From contig JAEFBB010000001.1 of the NCBI GenBank assembly GCA_016292215.1, positions 1 through 64,000 on the forward strand: a DNA stretch of 64,000 nt, read 5' to 3'. This DNA comes from Saccharofermentans sp. (GTDB lineage Bacteria > Bacillota > Clostridia > Saccharofermentanales > Saccharofermentanaceae). Within the stretch, counting starts at the first letter, position 1, and the number at the start of each line of letters is the position of its first letter. Of the stretch, positions 50,521 through 60,673 are shown piece by piece. The notes under the pieces were generated by a model. That model ran no database searches. It had not been told where the DNA came from and saw only the letters and a list, made by a program, of their open reading frames with translations. The position numbers and the translations under genes were made by a program.

Positions 50521-52266
50521 ATGAAGACGACAACACTTAAAAAGTTATCATGTATCGGTCTTGCTGTCTCAATGCTTTCCGGCTTTGTTGCATGCAACAA
50601 GAATACGGAAGAGGAGACCTCCTCTGAAGCTACAACGATCCCGGAACAGATCGAGACAACTGAGGATCCGGATGCAAACTTGCCTTATACTTATGGTTTA
50701 GGTAAGACATTCCATGCGGATCAGCCCGTTACTTACACCATGTTCTTCAGTGATGCATCCTGGTATCCGATGGTAGACACATGGAAGACGGAGGGCATTT
50801 TCAAGGAAATCGAAAACAGAACCAATGTAACTCTTGACATCAAGTCTTACGACAGCGGCGACTACATGGACAATATCACTCTCGATATCAATGCAGGAAA
50901 TGCTGCTTACATTATTCCGAAGATCTATGATGATTCCGCTTTCGTTGACGGCGGCGCTATCGTTCCTATCTCCGACTATGTTGATAAGATGCCTTATTAC
51001 ACAGACTTCTATAATACTTACAATCTTGCTGACGACATCAAGACGATCACAAGAGCTAACGGTAAGTACTATAAGCTCCCCGGCATGAAGGAAGCTAACC
51101 TCATCAACTATTCTTTCGTTATCAGAAAGGATATCTGGGATGCAGCAGGTGTTGATGTTATTGAGCTTCAGAAGGACTGGGACTGGGCTGAATTCCTCGA
51201 TGCTCTCCAGAAGGTTAAGAAGTACATGGTAGCTCAGGGTATGTGCTCTGAGAGCGACTACATCTGGTCCGACCTCTGGTGCGGTAACGAATCCGGCCAG
51301 GGCAGCGGAGGAAACCTCCTCGGCGTTATGGGTTCTACTTATGAAGTAAATGCAGGATGGAACATCGGAAACGGTATGAGATATGACCAGGCTTCCGACA
51401 AGTATATCTTCTCACCCACGACAGACAACTTTAAGCAGTTTGTAACAACAGCTAACAGCTTCGTAGCTGCAGGAATCCTCGATCCCGAGACATTCACACA
51501 GGACGATGCTACGGCAACAGCTAAGTACTACAGCGGCAAGACAGCTATCATGTCTATCAACCAGGGCCAGTGGGCTAACTACGAAGAGAACATGACAGCA
51601 CAGCTCGGTGCAGGCAACTTTGAGAACTATGTAATCACGATCCCTGTAGGAACAACAAACAACTCTACAGTTGCTCCTGAGAGACTTGAGAACGGCGTTA
51701 TGATCTCACAGAAGGCTCTCGATGATCTCGGCGAAGACGGCTTCATCCAGATGCTCAGATTCGTTGACTGGCTCTTCTATTCTCATGAGGCATACGATCT
51801 CACAAAGTGGGGTGTTGAAGGCGTTCATTATGATGTAGTTGACGGTCAGAAGGTTCTTAAGGACGGTTTCTGCTGCGGTGGTTTAGGCTACGGCAACGAT
51901 GCAGAAGGTTCTATGACAGACATCAGACTCCAGTGGGGTTATGCAGGCGGTAACTTCTGGTACGGCGGCACAGTTGCAGAGATGACAGACAACCTCATTG
52001 CTCCTGTAGCAGATTACGTTAACCGTGATGCTGAGTTCAGAGACACACCTCCTCTCGCGCCCGGAATCGCTCCGACCGCAGATCAGAACGAGGAGATCAA
52101 CCTGATCGCTACACCTTTGATCAGTAACGTTAACTCCTGGACGTTGAAGTTCATCACAGGCCAGGAAGACATTAATGCTAAGTGGGATGAGTATGTTAAG
52201 TCCTGCGAAGACCTCAATTCACAGGGTCTTGTAGATATCTACGCTCAGCTCTATAAGGGTAAGTAA
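50521..52266 (+). CDS. Extracellular solute-binding lipoprotein (LplA/YtcQ type)
   Basis: The 581-residue lipoprotein has a signal with lipobox GFVAC (lipidated C25), an acidic Thr/Glu linker, and a family 1-like large binding domain (DADWPMVDTW-type aromatic blocks: SWYPMVDTWKTEGIFKEIEN, KGKYYKLPGMKEANLINYSF). Long LplA-type binders typically recognise oligomers of uronates or decorated xylan. It follows the two permeases and is closed by a strong terminator. GGAAC precedes the start. Ligand identity is inferred from the neighbouring glucuronate genes. Confidence 0.92.
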   Translation: MKTTTLKKLSCIGLAVSMLSGFVACNKNTEEETSSEATTIPEQIETTEDPDANLPYTYGLGKTFHADQPVTYTMFFSDASWYPMVDTWKTEGIFKEIENRTNVTLDIKSYDSGDYMDNITLDINAGNAAYIIPKIYDDSAFVDGGAIVPISDYVDKMPYYTDFYNTYNLADDIKTITRANGKYYKLPGMKEANLINYSFVIRKDIWDAAGVDVIELQKDWDWAEFLDALQKVKKYMVAQGMCSESDYIWSDLWCGNESGQGSGGNLLGVMGSTYEVNAGWNIGNGMRYDQASDKYIFSPTTDNFKQFVTTANSFVAAGILDPETFTQDDATATAKYYSGKTAIMSINQGQWANYEENMTAQLGAGNFENYVITIPVGTTNNSTVAPERLENGVMISQKALDDLGEDGFIQMLRFVDWLFYSHEAYDLTKWGVEGVHYDVVDGQKVLKDGFCCGGLGYGNDAEGSMTDIRLQWGYAGGNFWYGGTVAEMTDNLIAPVADYVNRDAEFRDTPPLAPGIAPTADQNEEINLIATPLISNVNSWTLKFITGQEDINAKWDEYVKSCEDLNSQGLVDIYAQLYKGK

Positions 52267-52296
52267 TCAGTCTCGGACTTTATTTAAGCAGTCAAG

Positions 52297-52330
52297 GGCA
52301 TTCCGGTGTAAAAGCCGGGATGCCTTTTTT
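52297..52330 (+). terminator. Terminator of the importer operon
   Basis: A 10-bp GGCATTCCGG/CCGGGATGCC stem (one wobble), 8-base loop, six T. Confidence 0.9.
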
Positions 52331-52348
52331 ATGCGTTGTTTAATGAGG

Positions 52349-52365
52349 TGTAACATTGTTACACA
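52349..52365. repeat. Perfect palindrome GTGTAACATTGTTACAC
   Basis: A 17-base dyad in the gap between the importer terminator and the convergent uxaC end. The core GTAACATTGTTAC also occurs at 33887-33899 and inside the gene at 18150 (about 18295-18310). It may be a regulator site; no function is known to me. Confidence 0.7.
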
Positions 52366-52434
52366 AAGGAAAACCTTTTCGCAAATTCCGTTTTTTGCGA
52401 ATCCATGAAAAAAGACCGTTGGGTTTTTAAGAGA

Positions 52435-53841
52435 TTACCGCTGAACCAGCATATCCCTCGCGTTCTTATAGCACACTCTCTCGATGATGTCCTTTAAGAT
52501 GCGCTTATCATCAGGGAATCTGCCGCGCTCGACTTCGGTGCCAAGGTAATTGCAGAAGATCCTTCTGAAGTATTCGTGCCTTGTGTAAGACAGGAAACAC
52601 CTTGAATCCGTGAGCATGCCCATGAAGCAGGGCAGAGGACTCTGTGCGCAGAGAGACTTAAGCTGCTCTTCCATACCAAGGAGATTGTCGTTGAACCACC
52701 ATGCTGCGCCGTGCGAGATCTTGCCCGGAATGCTGCCGTCGTTATAAGCGCCGCAGAGCGTGTCGATGACGGTGTTATCAACGGGGTTCAGTGAGTAGAT
52801 GATCATCCTGGGAAGAAGCCCTTCGCTGTTGAGTTTATCCATATATCCGGTGAGTGGAGTAACGAAGTCAAAAGCACCGGTGATTATGTCGCAGCCGCAG
52901 TTGATTCCGACCTTCCCGAGCATGACGGAATTGACGTTTCTCTTGCAACCGAAATGCAGCTGCATAGTCCAGCCGCGCTTAGCATATTCGCGTGCGAAAA
53001 ACAGCATAAGGTCAGTTTTATATGCAGTCAGTTCTTCCTTAGTTAATTTGGTATCAGGCGAAGTCATTTTCTTGGCGAAAACCTCATCGGAAGTAACGCT
53101 TAAGCCCTCTCCAAACCAGATGTATTCTGAACCGTGGTCTGAGAGCTTACATCCGTGCGCTTCAAAGTGATCAAGCCTTGTGAGCAGTGCGTTTTTAAGG
53201 TCTTCAACTGAATTGATCTTTATGCCGGAGACTTCTTCAAGCTTATCGACATAAGAGCAGAATGAATCCTTCTCGATATCGACGATGTTGTCCGGCCTGA
53301 ATGCAGGAAGTACTTTGGATTCGAAGCCGGATGCTTTTATCTGTTCATGGTAGACAAGCGAATCACAGGGATCGTCAGTCGTGCAGATGAGCTCGACGTT
53401 TGACTTTCTCATAATGTTTCTTGCAGAGAGTTCGCCTGATGAGAGCATTGCATTAGTCTTCTCCCATACGCTTTCGGCATTGAGACTCGTGAGAGGTTCA
53501 TTGATATCGAAGTATCTTGCCAGTTCGAGGTTAGTCCAGTGGTAAAGAGGATTGCCGAATGCTGATTCGACGGCCTTTGCCCACATCATGAACTTCTCTT
53601 TATCTGAAGCGTCACCTGTAATGAAACTCTCATCGATACCGGCGGCTCTCATGAGGCGCCATTTGTAATGGTCGCCGCCAAGCCAGAGCTCGGTGATGTT
53701 CTTGAAGTTTTTATCATGAGCGATCTCCGAAGATTCGATGTGACAGTGGTAATCTACTATCGGAAGAACTTTGGCATATTCGTTATAGAGCGCGAGGGCA
53801 GTGTTGTTTTCCAGAAGGAAGTTGTCGTTGATTAGTTTCAT
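52435..53841 (-). CDS. uxaC: Glucuronate isomerase
   Basis: The 468-residue enzyme has the amidohydrolase-like UxaC signatures: PIVDYHCHIESSEIA with the metal-binding His pair (about residues 28-42), MQLHFGCKRNVN near 302, and the family C-terminus with WWFNDNLLGME and DSRCFLSYTRHEYFRRIFC. It converts D-glucuronate to D-fructuronate (and galacturonate to tagaturonate), the first step of the pathway. It is divergent from kdgA-kdgK with a shared 100-base control region. AGAGGTG precedes the start. Confidence 0.96.
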   Translation of the reverse strand: MKLINDNFLLENNTALALYNEYAKVLPIVDYHCHIESSEIAHDKNFKNITELWLGGDHYKWRLMRAAGIDESFITGDASDKEKFMMWAKAVESAFGNPLYHWTNLELARYFDINEPLTSLNAESVWEKTNAMLSSGELSARNIMRKSNVELICTTDDPCDSLVYHEQIKASGFESKVLPAFRPDNIVDIEKDSFCSYVDKLEEVSGIKINSVEDLKNALLTRLDHFEAHGCKLSDHGSEYIWFGEGLSVTSDEVFAKKMTSPDTKLTKEELTAYKTDLMLFFAREYAKRGWTMQLHFGCKRNVNSVMLGKVGINCGCDIITGAFDFVTPLTGYMDKLNSEGLLPRMIIYSLNPVDNTVIDTLCGAYNDGSIPGKISHGAAWWFNDNLLGMEEQLKSLCAQSPLPCFMGMLTDSRCFLSYTRHEYFRRIFCNYLGTEVERGRFPDDKRILKDIIERVCYKNARDMLVQR

Positions 53842-53872
53842 GTGGCACCTCTTTTTGTTGCTTGACCCCTAT

Positions 53873-53901
53873 AAAATAACTTATTTTCGCTTTAATCGCA
53901 A
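53873..53901 (-). promoter_or_regulatory. uxaC promoter
   Basis: On the minus strand TTGCGA (53896-53901), 17 bases, TATTTT (53873-53878). The opposite strand carries an extended -10 TGC-TAGAAT (53911-53919) for kdgA. No TACWAGTATACWAGT site is seen here. Confidence 0.6.
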
Positions 53902-53942
53902 TTAGAAATATGCTAGAATGTTAGTCATTGCGAGGTGATATT

Positions 53943-54578
53943 ATGACATTCTTTGAAAAGGTTTGTAAGACCGGCATCGTACCGGTAGTTGTATTGAATA
54001 AAGTTGAAGACGCGGTGCCGCTCGCGAAGGCTTTGCTCAAAGGCGGGATCGACTTCATGGAGATAACGTTCAGGACGGAATGCGCAGCTGATGCTATCGC
54101 AGTCATAAGCAGGGAAGTTCCTGATATGACTGTCGGCGCAGGTACCGTCATCAACATAGAACAGGCTGTAAGAGCTGTGGGGAGCGGTGCTAAGTTTATC
54201 GTGTCACCGGGACTTGATGCCGGTGTAGTCGCATGGGCACAGGATAACGATATCCCTGTGATCCCCGGTTGTGTAACGCCGACTGAGATCATGAAGGCAA
54301 TCGGAATGGGACTTAATGTTATCAAGTTCTTCCCGGCAGATGTTTTCGGCGGAATAAAGGCTATAAAAGCCCTGTCCGCACCGTTCGGTCAGATAAAGTT
54401 CCTGCCGACAGGCGGAGTATCGGAAGCAAATCTTAATGAGTTCATATCCAACAAGGCTGTCGCTGCAATAGGCGGAAGCTGGGTGTGCAAAAAAGACGAC
54501 ATCGCAAACCACGACTGGGATAAAATAACAGCATTGTCAGCTAATGCAATAAAGATCATTGAGGAGACAAGAAAATGA
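53943..54578 (+). CDS. kdgA: KDPG/KHG aldolase
   Basis: The 211-residue enzyme (start at 53943 with GAGGTG upstream) has the class I aldolase features: catalytic Glu in MEITFRTE (about residue 40-47), Schiff-base Lys in [13 protein letters not shown] (about 130), and FLPTGGV near 154. It cleaves 2-keto-3-deoxy-6-phosphogluconate to pyruvate and glyceraldehyde 3-phosphate, ending the glucuronate branch of Entner-Doudoroff. It overlaps kdgK by 4 bases. Confidence 0.95.
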   Translation: MTFFEKVCKTGIVPVVVLNKVEDAVPLAKALLKGGIDFMEITFRTECAADAIAVISREVPDMTVGAGTVINIEQAVRAVGSGAKFIVSPGLDAGVVAWAQDNDIPVIPGCVTPTEIMKAIGMGLNVIKFFPADVFGGIKAIKALSAPFGQIKFLPTGGVSEANLNEFISNKAVAAIGGSWVCKKDDIANHDWDKITALSANAIKIIEETRK

Positions 54579-55603
54579 GCAAATATCTTACTTTCGGTGA
54601 ATTGATGTTAAGACTTAAGAGTCCGGGAAGAGAGCGCTTCCTGCAGTCTCCTTCGCTTGAGGCGACCTTCGGCGGCGGCGAAGCGAATGTCGCTGTATCG
54701 CTTGCAAACTACGGTCTTAACGCTGAGTTCTTATCGGTAATTCCCTCGAATGATATAGGACAGGCTGCCATAGGCGAGCTCAGAAGATTCAATGTCGGTA
54801 CTGACAAGATCATAAGAAGCGAAGGCAGGATGGGTATCTACTATCTCGAGACAGGCGCGAACCAGCGTCCGAGCAAGGTCATCTACGACAGGGCTTATTC
54901 CGCGTTCTCACTTTTTAAGCCCGAAGGTTACGACTGGGATGCCATATATGAAGACGTAAAGTGGCTTCACATCTCAGGCATTACGCCCGCGATCTCCGAA
55001 GAGACGAAGGATGCTTCGATCATTGCCGTCAAGGAAGCGAAAAAGCGCGGCATCACGGTATCTCTCGATCTTAACTACAGAAAGAACCTCTGGAAATACG
55101 GTGTTGATGCCAAGGAAGTAATGAAGGAACTCACTTCATATTCAGACATCATTATTGCCAATGAAGAGGACTGCCAGAAATCTCTGGGATTAAAGTGTGA
55201 GAGCAATGTCACGGGCGGCTCTCTTGACCGCGAAGACTATAAAAGGCTTAGTGACAGCCTTCTTGAGCAGTATCCGAATGTTAAGAAAGTCGCGATCACT
55301 TTAAGGGAATCCAAGAGTGCTGATATCAACTTCTGGGCGGCAGCTCTTAACAACGGCGAAGAGTTCATCGTAAGCCGCAAATATGAGATGTATGACATCG
55401 TTGACCGCGTCGGAGGAGGAGACTCATTTGCGGGCGGACTCATCTACGGACTTAATGAATTATCAGGCGATAAAGAGGCGCTGGAGTTCGCTGTTGCCGC
55501 AAGCTGCCTGAAGCACACGATCGACGGAGATTTCAACAGAGTAAGCATCGAAGAAGTCAGGAAACTTGCTGAAGGTGACGGATCAGGAAGAGTCCAGAGA
55601 TAA
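54575..55603 (+). CDS. kdgK: 2-keto-3-deoxygluconate kinase (PfkB family)
   Basis: The 342-residue ribokinase-family enzyme has [15 protein letters not shown] near residue 32 and the ATP/catalytic motif [17 protein letters not shown] near 272 (catalytic Asp in GGGDSF). It phosphorylates KDG on O6 to KDPG for KdgA. The ATGA overlap with kdgA ensures coupled synthesis. It completes the pathway uxaC-uxuB-uxuA-kdgK-kdgA. Confidence 0.94.
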   Translation: MSKYLTFGELMLRLKSPGRERFLQSPSLEATFGGGEANVAVSLANYGLNAEFLSVIPSNDIGQAAIGELRRFNVGTDKIIRSEGRMGIYYLETGANQRPSKVIYDRAYSAFSLFKPEGYDWDAIYEDVKWLHISGITPAISEETKDASIIAVKEAKKRGITVSLDLNYRKNLWKYGVDAKEVMKELTSYSDIIIANEEDCQKSLGLKCESNVTGGSLDREDYKRLSDSLLEQYPNVKKVAITLRESKSADINFWAAALNNGEEFIVSRKYEMYDIVDRVGGGDSFAGGLIYGLNELSGDKEALEFAVAASCLKHTIDGDFNRVSIEEVRKLAEGDGSGRVQR

Positions 55604-55713
55604 GATTTTTTCGCGCTCATTTGTCACAGAACCGTATTATTCGAAGTGTCAAACAAGATTTACTAATGCGTTTTGCCTTGCTAAAATATCCTTTGGGGAA
55701 AAAGCGAGGTTGA

Positions 55714-56889
55714 ATGAGCTTTAAGAAAGTAAGGAACTATGCCGTTAAGGTATTAGCGTTATTATCTGTGGCCTGTTTGGCCGCGGGTATTGTTGGCGCA
55801 GGTCTGAAGCCCAACAAGGTAATAGCCGACGATAATCTTTACCCGACTCTCTATGACATGTTCAAGGAAAGATCAGGCAATCCCGACAGCTTTATGAGTC
55901 AAGAGGATCTGGTCAAAAAAGTTCTGAGCAACTGTAAAGAACTCGACGGCATCACTTATGACTACGGATCTGCTGAACACTATCTCGGCTGCGACGGATT
56001 TGTAAGTCTCGTATTGAGAATGACGTTCGGAACAGTACATGAATTTGAGCGCACCAGGACAAAGTACTGGGCAAAATTCGATTATCACGAAGAACATAAA
56101 CAGGCCGGAAGTTACGTCGATAAGTACGGCGTTTACAGACCGGGCGGCACTACTGTCACATGGCTTTACGAGCACTACGTAAACACTGAAGTCAAGTCGC
56201 TTACGAGCCGCAAATATGTTGAAGGCTGGGGAAGCAGCGACTGGGCGGAATACCTGGAAAGTGTCGGCGCACAGCCCGGCGACATCATGTTCTGGGACAA
56301 CGATAATATAAATGACTGCTGGAGCCATATCGGAATCTACGCAGGCAACGAAGACGGAGTGCCTAAGATGTGGCATGCATCCTCTATAGAGGAGAAGGTC
56401 TGCAAGCAGAGTCTTTCCGCAATTACCTGCGATGTCCAGTATCTTGACTATGTCCTCATCGTACCTATGACTGATCACCCCGCAAAGGTTGGTCTTTTTG
56501 TCGATACGGAAGCTGAGAATGAGTATGAGTTCTCATACTCGGTCTACAAGGATCCCGAGTGCACACAGTATCTCGGGCGCATCAGCAGTCTCTGCACATT
56601 GTCTTCCCAGTCTCCTTTGGAGAACATCAAGATCTATCCGAATGAGGATAAGAAGTCATTCGATCTGGCGGTATATGTGCGGCGCGACCAGTCGCCGTAT
56701 TCGGACAGTAATACCGACCAGGATGTTATCAAGATCAAGATAAGGATCGACCTTGATGATGATGGAATAGCGACGCTCAAATATGCGATCTATATGACCG
56801 CTGACATGCGGTATTACAGCGGAGATGAGATATATGACTACGACTATCTGAACGGCGGACAGGTGATACCGTTAGCGGATTTCAGATGA
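55714..56889 (+). CDS. Secreted NlpC/P60-like cysteine hydrolase
   Basis: The 391-residue protein has a signal peptide (1-38) and an NlpC/P60-type papain-like domain: catalytic Cys in YLGCDGFVSLVLRM (about residue 92) and His in DCWSHIGIYAGN (about 207). The GDIMFWDNDN strand precedes the histidine as in the family. A C-terminal beta-rich region (about 255-391) is unassigned. It probably cuts peptidoglycan stem peptides. GCGAGGTTG precedes the ATG. No operon partner is seen. Confidence 0.8.
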   Translation: MSFKKVRNYAVKVLALLSVACLAAGIVGAGLKPNKVIADDNLYPTLYDMFKERSGNPDSFMSQEDLVKKVLSNCKELDGITYDYGSAEHYLGCDGFVSLVLRMTFGTVHEFERTRTKYWAKFDYHEEHKQAGSYVDKYGVYRPGGTTVTWLYEHYVNTEVKSLTSRKYVEGWGSSDWAEYLESVGAQPGDIMFWDNDNINDCWSHIGIYAGNEDGVPKMWHASSIEEKVCKQSLSAITCDVQYLDYVLIVPMTDHPAKVGLFVDTEAENEYEFSYSVYKDPECTQYLGRISSLCTLSSQSPLENIKIYPNEDKKSFDLAVYVRRDQSPYSDSNTDQDVIKIKIRIDLDDDGIATLKYAIYMTADMRYYSGDEIYDYDYLNGGQVIPLADFR

Positions 56890-56905
56890 TCTGACAAGGC
56901 ATTGC

Positions 56906-56930
56906 AAGGGAGCTTAAGGCTCCCTTTTTT
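56906..56930 (+). terminator. Terminator of the NlpC/P60 gene
   Basis: An 8-bp AAGGGAGC/GCTCCCTT stem, 5-base loop and T run. Confidence 0.9.
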
Positions 56931-57069
56931 TCCCGAAAACCTTTGTATTTGACGGAATATATCACACGAATGTAATTTTGCGCTCGCGGGTTTTTAATAT
57001 ATAATAAGATGGAATTTATCTCGATTCGTGAGCAGTATTATGTCTGCACGTCGACGGAAGGAGCGCTTT

Positions 57070-59643
57070 ATGGATTTTATCGCTAAGACCACCGATGAGA
57101 TGACCAATATGGAGATCAGACACATGAATACCGTCAAGGAACTTGCGGGTGAGTGTCTCGTGCTCCTCGAGAATGACGGCGCGCTTCCTATAAGAAATCC
57201 GGGTAAAGTAGCGCTTTTCGGCAATGGTGCAAGACACACTGTTAAAGGCGGCGGCGGATCCGGAGAAGTAAATACCAGGACTAATGTGAATATCTGCGAA
57301 GGCCTTGAAGAAGCCGGTTTTGACGTCTCTTCAAAGGGCTGGCTCGACAGATATGACGATATCTACAACGCTAAGCTTTCAGACTATCTTGCAGAAGTTG
57401 ACAGGCTCGCAAAAGAGCGCAACACAGCTCCGATCAATATCTTTTTTGAGATGGCATTCGAGGCTCCTGCCTTGCCTGAGATCACAGAAGAGGATGCCGC
57501 TGAATCTGATACCGATACGGCTATCTTCGTTATCTCCAGAGATTCGACAGAAGGAAGAGACAGGACACCTGCTAAGGGTGACTACTATCTGACAGACGAA
57601 GAAGATTCGTTGCTCGATTTTGTTATCCATCATTACGACAAGGTCATCGTGCTGCTTAATGTAGGCGCAGTTATCGACATGTCCAGGCTTAAGCACCGCG
57701 CAGGCGTTAGCGCCATCCTTCTTGTCGGACAGATAGGAAGCTTCACGGGCAATATCGTTGCAGATGCGATTACGGGCAAGATAAATCCTTCCGGAAAGCT
57801 CGTTGATACATGGGCAAAGTCTTATGAGGATTATCCGTTCGCAACTGATTTCTCAAGCCAGAACGGCAATACCGACGACGAGTTCTACAAAGAAGGAATC
57901 TATGTCGGTTACAGATATTTCGATTCATTCGGTGTTCTTCCTTTGTATCCTTTCGGATACGGCAAGTCCTACACGACTTTTAACAACGAGACCATTGACG
58001 TTACACAGCAGGGTGCTGATATTAAGGTCACGGTGCTTGTTACGAATACGGGCGTCGAGTTTGCAGGAAAGCAGATCATCCAGGTATATTTCTCTGCTCC
58101 CGAAGGTCCGATCGACAGACCTTATCAGGAACTCGCCGGTTACGCGAAGAGCGGCCTTATCAGACCGGGCGAGAGCCAGATCGTTTCCGTTACTTTCCCG
58201 ATCGACAATTTCCGCTGCTACGACGATGAGATCCCCGCTACAGTTATCCCTGCGGGCGACTACATTATCAGAGTAGGTACGAGCTCAAGAGAGACTAAGA
58301 TCGAAGCAGTCCTCACGGTACCTCAGACAGTAGTTAAGGATAAGTTCTCAAGGATCCTGGAAGATGACGCGAGATATCTTTTCGAAGACCTGAAGAATCC
58401 CGGGACAGGCAAGAACGCACGCAAGGCTTTGGATGATTCACAGATCGCAGACTGCTACAGAAAGCTCACGCTCGATCTGTCACGCGTCAGAAGGAGCATC
58501 GTCAGATACAGAGGCGTAAGTGAGACATTTATCAACGAGAGAAGAGATGAGGTCCTCACTTTAGGTTCGGTTATCGGACGTAATGCCGGCGTCGGTGAAT
58601 TCGTTGCACAGTTCTCACTCGAAGAACTCTCCGAGCTTCTCGTAGGCAACTACATCAAAGAAGGCGATGAGGACGAAGTAGTATCCGCGGCTATGCATGT
58701 GCCCGGCGCTGCAGCTGAGACGACATCGCTTTTCGAAGGCAAGAGAAGATTCCCTGTCATGGTATTGGCTGACGGCCCTGCAGGCTTAAGGCTGCAGCCT
58801 CACTTCAAGGCAACGAAGACAGGTGAGCTCCTTAAGGGCGGTGAGACATTCGGTCTCATCACAGATCCTTTCCCGGAAGATACACCGGAAGACGCAGTCG
58901 ATTACTACCAGTACTGCACCATGATACCTACAGCCACAGCTCTTGCATGCACATGGAATACGTCACTTATCGAAAAGCTCGGTAAGCTCGTAGGTGAAGA
59001 GATGGAGGAATACGGCGTTCATCTCTGGCTTGCTCCCGGAATGAACATCCACAGAAATCCTTTGTGCGGAAGAAACTTCGAGTATTTCTCGGAAGATCCG
59101 CTCGTAACCGGTCTTTGCGCCGCAGCCGAGACAAAGGGTGTACAGTCTGTTGACGGCAAGGGCGTTACGATCAAGCACTTCGCCTGCAACAACCAGGAAG
59201 ATAACAGAATGTTCAGCAACTCTCACGTATCCGTAAGAGCTCTGCGCGACATATACCTTAGAGGATTCGAGATCGCCATCAAGACCGAACAGCCGTACGC
59301 TCTTATGGCTTCTTACAATCTTCTCAACGGAATCCATACAGCAAATAATTACGAGCTGCTTCAGAACGTTTTAAGAGACGAATGGGACTACGAAGGCGTC
59401 GTTATGAGCGACTGGTTCTCTTCTTTCGAAGACACCAGCGTGATCAACATCGACAACAGCAGTAAGAAGTATCCGCCGGCATTCTCAAGACTCTGCGTTT
59501 ATGCAGGGTGCGACCTTCAGATGCCGGGATGCGCTAAGAACGCTCAGGATATCGTTACGGCTGTTCATAACGGCAGACTTACATTAAGTGATGTACAGAA
59601 TGCTGCAATGAATGTCGTCCGTCTCGCGATCAAGTGCTTGTAA
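57070..59643 (+). CDS. Glycoside hydrolase family 3 beta-glycosidase with permuted domain order
   Basis: I start this 857-residue enzyme at the ATG at 57070 with AAGGAG 6 bases upstream. The domain usually found second (GH3_C: LLENDGALPI, VALFGNGARHTVKGGGGSGE) comes first, followed by a fibronectin-type-III-like domain (about 325-415). The TIM-barrel domain with the nucleophile comes last: NFEYFSEDPLVTG near 680, VTIKHFACNNQE near 710, and the Asp of GVVMSDWFS near 780. This permuted order is known in Ruminococcus albus and Butyrivibrio beta-glucosidases. There is no signal peptide, so it acts on imported oligosaccharides. Substrate is beta-glucoside or xyloside. Confidence 0.93.
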   Translation: MDFIAKTTDEMTNMEIRHMNTVKELAGECLVLLENDGALPIRNPGKVALFGNGARHTVKGGGGSGEVNTRTNVNICEGLEEAGFDVSSKGWLDRYDDIYNAKLSDYLAEVDRLAKERNTAPINIFFEMAFEAPALPEITEEDAAESDTDTAIFVISRDSTEGRDRTPAKGDYYLTDEEDSLLDFVIHHYDKVIVLLNVGAVIDMSRLKHRAGVSAILLVGQIGSFTGNIVADAITGKINPSGKLVDTWAKSYEDYPFATDFSSQNGNTDDEFYKEGIYVGYRYFDSFGVLPLYPFGYGKSYTTFNNETIDVTQQGADIKVTVLVTNTGVEFAGKQIIQVYFSAPEGPIDRPYQELAGYAKSGLIRPGESQIVSVTFPIDNFRCYDDEIPATVIPAGDYIIRVGTSSRETKIEAVLTVPQTVVKDKFSRILEDDARYLFEDLKNPGTGKNARKALDDSQIADCYRKLTLDLSRVRRSIVRYRGVSETFINERRDEVLTLGSVIGRNAGVGEFVAQFSLEELSELLVGNYIKEGDEDEVVSAAMHVPGAAAETTSLFEGKRRFPVMVLADGPAGLRLQPHFKATKTGELLKGGETFGLITDPFPEDTPEDAVDYYQYCTMIPTATALACTWNTSLIEKLGKLVGEEMEEYGVHLWLAPGMNIHRNPLCGRNFEYFSEDPLVTGLCAAAETKGVQSVDGKGVTIKHFACNNQEDNRMFSNSHVSVRALRDIYLRGFEIAIKTEQPYALMASYNLLNGIHTANNYELLQNVLRDEWDYEGVVMSDWFSSFEDTSVINIDNSSKKYPPAFSRLCVYAGCDLQMPGCAKNAQDIVTAVHNGRLTLSDVQNAAMNVVRLAIKCL

Positions 59644-59656
59644 TCTTAGGAGTTAA

Positions 59657-60658
59657 ATGAGCGAAGTAACTGATCAGGAAAAATTAACCGGGAAAACGGA
59701 AGAATTAGACCTCTCGAAAATGACACGCGAAGAAGCCCTTGCTTACATGGGGCTTCCTGCTGATGCAGACGTAAAGGATATCGAAGAGCGCTTCTGGCAG
59801 ATGTCCAAGAAGTACAGGGGCAAGGATGACGATGAGTCAAAAAAGCTCGAAGACGAGATCGCCTCTGTCTATGAGATTGCCAACGGCAGCCGCGACAGAA
59901 AGCTCAAAGAAGAGAAGGCCAAGGAGACCGAGCCTAAGATCTTCGGCAAGACCAAGAGCGAGTGGCTCAATTTCTGGGAATATTCCTGGAAGGGCATCGC
60001 TATCGGAGCCGCGGTCGTTATTTTCGTCGGTTACGTCCTCTACAGCGTATTCTCGAGTTCAAGATCCGCGTATTCTATCCTTGTTTTCGGACATATGGAT
60101 TTTGACGAGACATTTATCCGCCAGACGATGGAGGAGAAGGGCATCAAGCCTTACATCGGATGGGCAGATATCGTTGTGCCAAATGATGAGGGATTCACTT
60201 ATTCTGAAGCAGAGAACACGAAGTTTAACGCTATGTTCTATACCGAGCCCTGCGTTTTGATATCTGACAAAGAATCTTATCCGTATAATTTCTCGGTATT
60301 CAAAGACATGTCTCCTATTGCACAGGAAGTATGGGACGGCCTTTCTGACAAAGCCAAAGAAGGCGTTATCCCTGTCTACATGTCTGAGAGACAGTCCGTT
60401 GAATATCAGAATGAGATTACCATGAATTCGGACATCTACAATGAAGAGGATATTCTTAATCCCGATCTTTATGATGATGAGCCTATCCTGATCGGATTCA
60501 TGGTCAAAGATCCTGCGATCTCAGCCAAGCTCGGTGTCGACTGCTGGTGGCATTCCAGAGAGACTAATGTGCTCATCGGAGAGTGCTATAACAACGGTGC
60601 TGACGATAAGGCTGTGCTCGTTATCACCACGCTGCTTAACAAGGCTTTTGAAGAGTGA
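59657..60658 (+). CDS. Membrane protein with degenerate J-like N-terminal domain
   Basis: The 333-residue protein begins with a helical region (about 22-82: EALAYMGLPADADVKDIEER) resembling a J-domain in register but without the HPD motif. One membrane helix follows (about 110-132), then a 200-residue extracytoplasmic domain with aromatic and acidic residues (ADIVVPNDEGFTY). AGGAG precedes the start, 13 bases after GH3, so they may share a transcript. Its function is unknown; J-like domains without HPD bind helices rather than activate Hsp70. Confidence 0.7.
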   Translation: MSEVTDQEKLTGKTEELDLSKMTREEALAYMGLPADADVKDIEERFWQMSKKYRGKDDDESKKLEDEIASVYEIANGSRDRKLKEEKAKETEPKIFGKTKSEWLNFWEYSWKGIAIGAAVVIFVGYVLYSVFSSSRSAYSILVFGHMDFDETFIRQTMEEKGIKPYIGWADIVVPNDEGFTYSEAENTKFNAMFYTEPCVLISDKESYPYNFSVFKDMSPIAQEVWDGLSDKAKEGVIPVYMSERQSVEYQNEITMNSDIYNEEDILNPDLYDDEPILIGFMVKDPAISAKLGVDCWWHSRETNVLIGECYNNGADDKAVLVITTLLNKAFEE

Positions 60659-60673
60659 TCTTCCTTTAGGTTT

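Noticed and set aside
57070-59643. GH3 as a gene with a rearrangement error
   Set aside because: The whole 857-codon frame is intact with all domains present in the permuted order that is known in this enzyme group.
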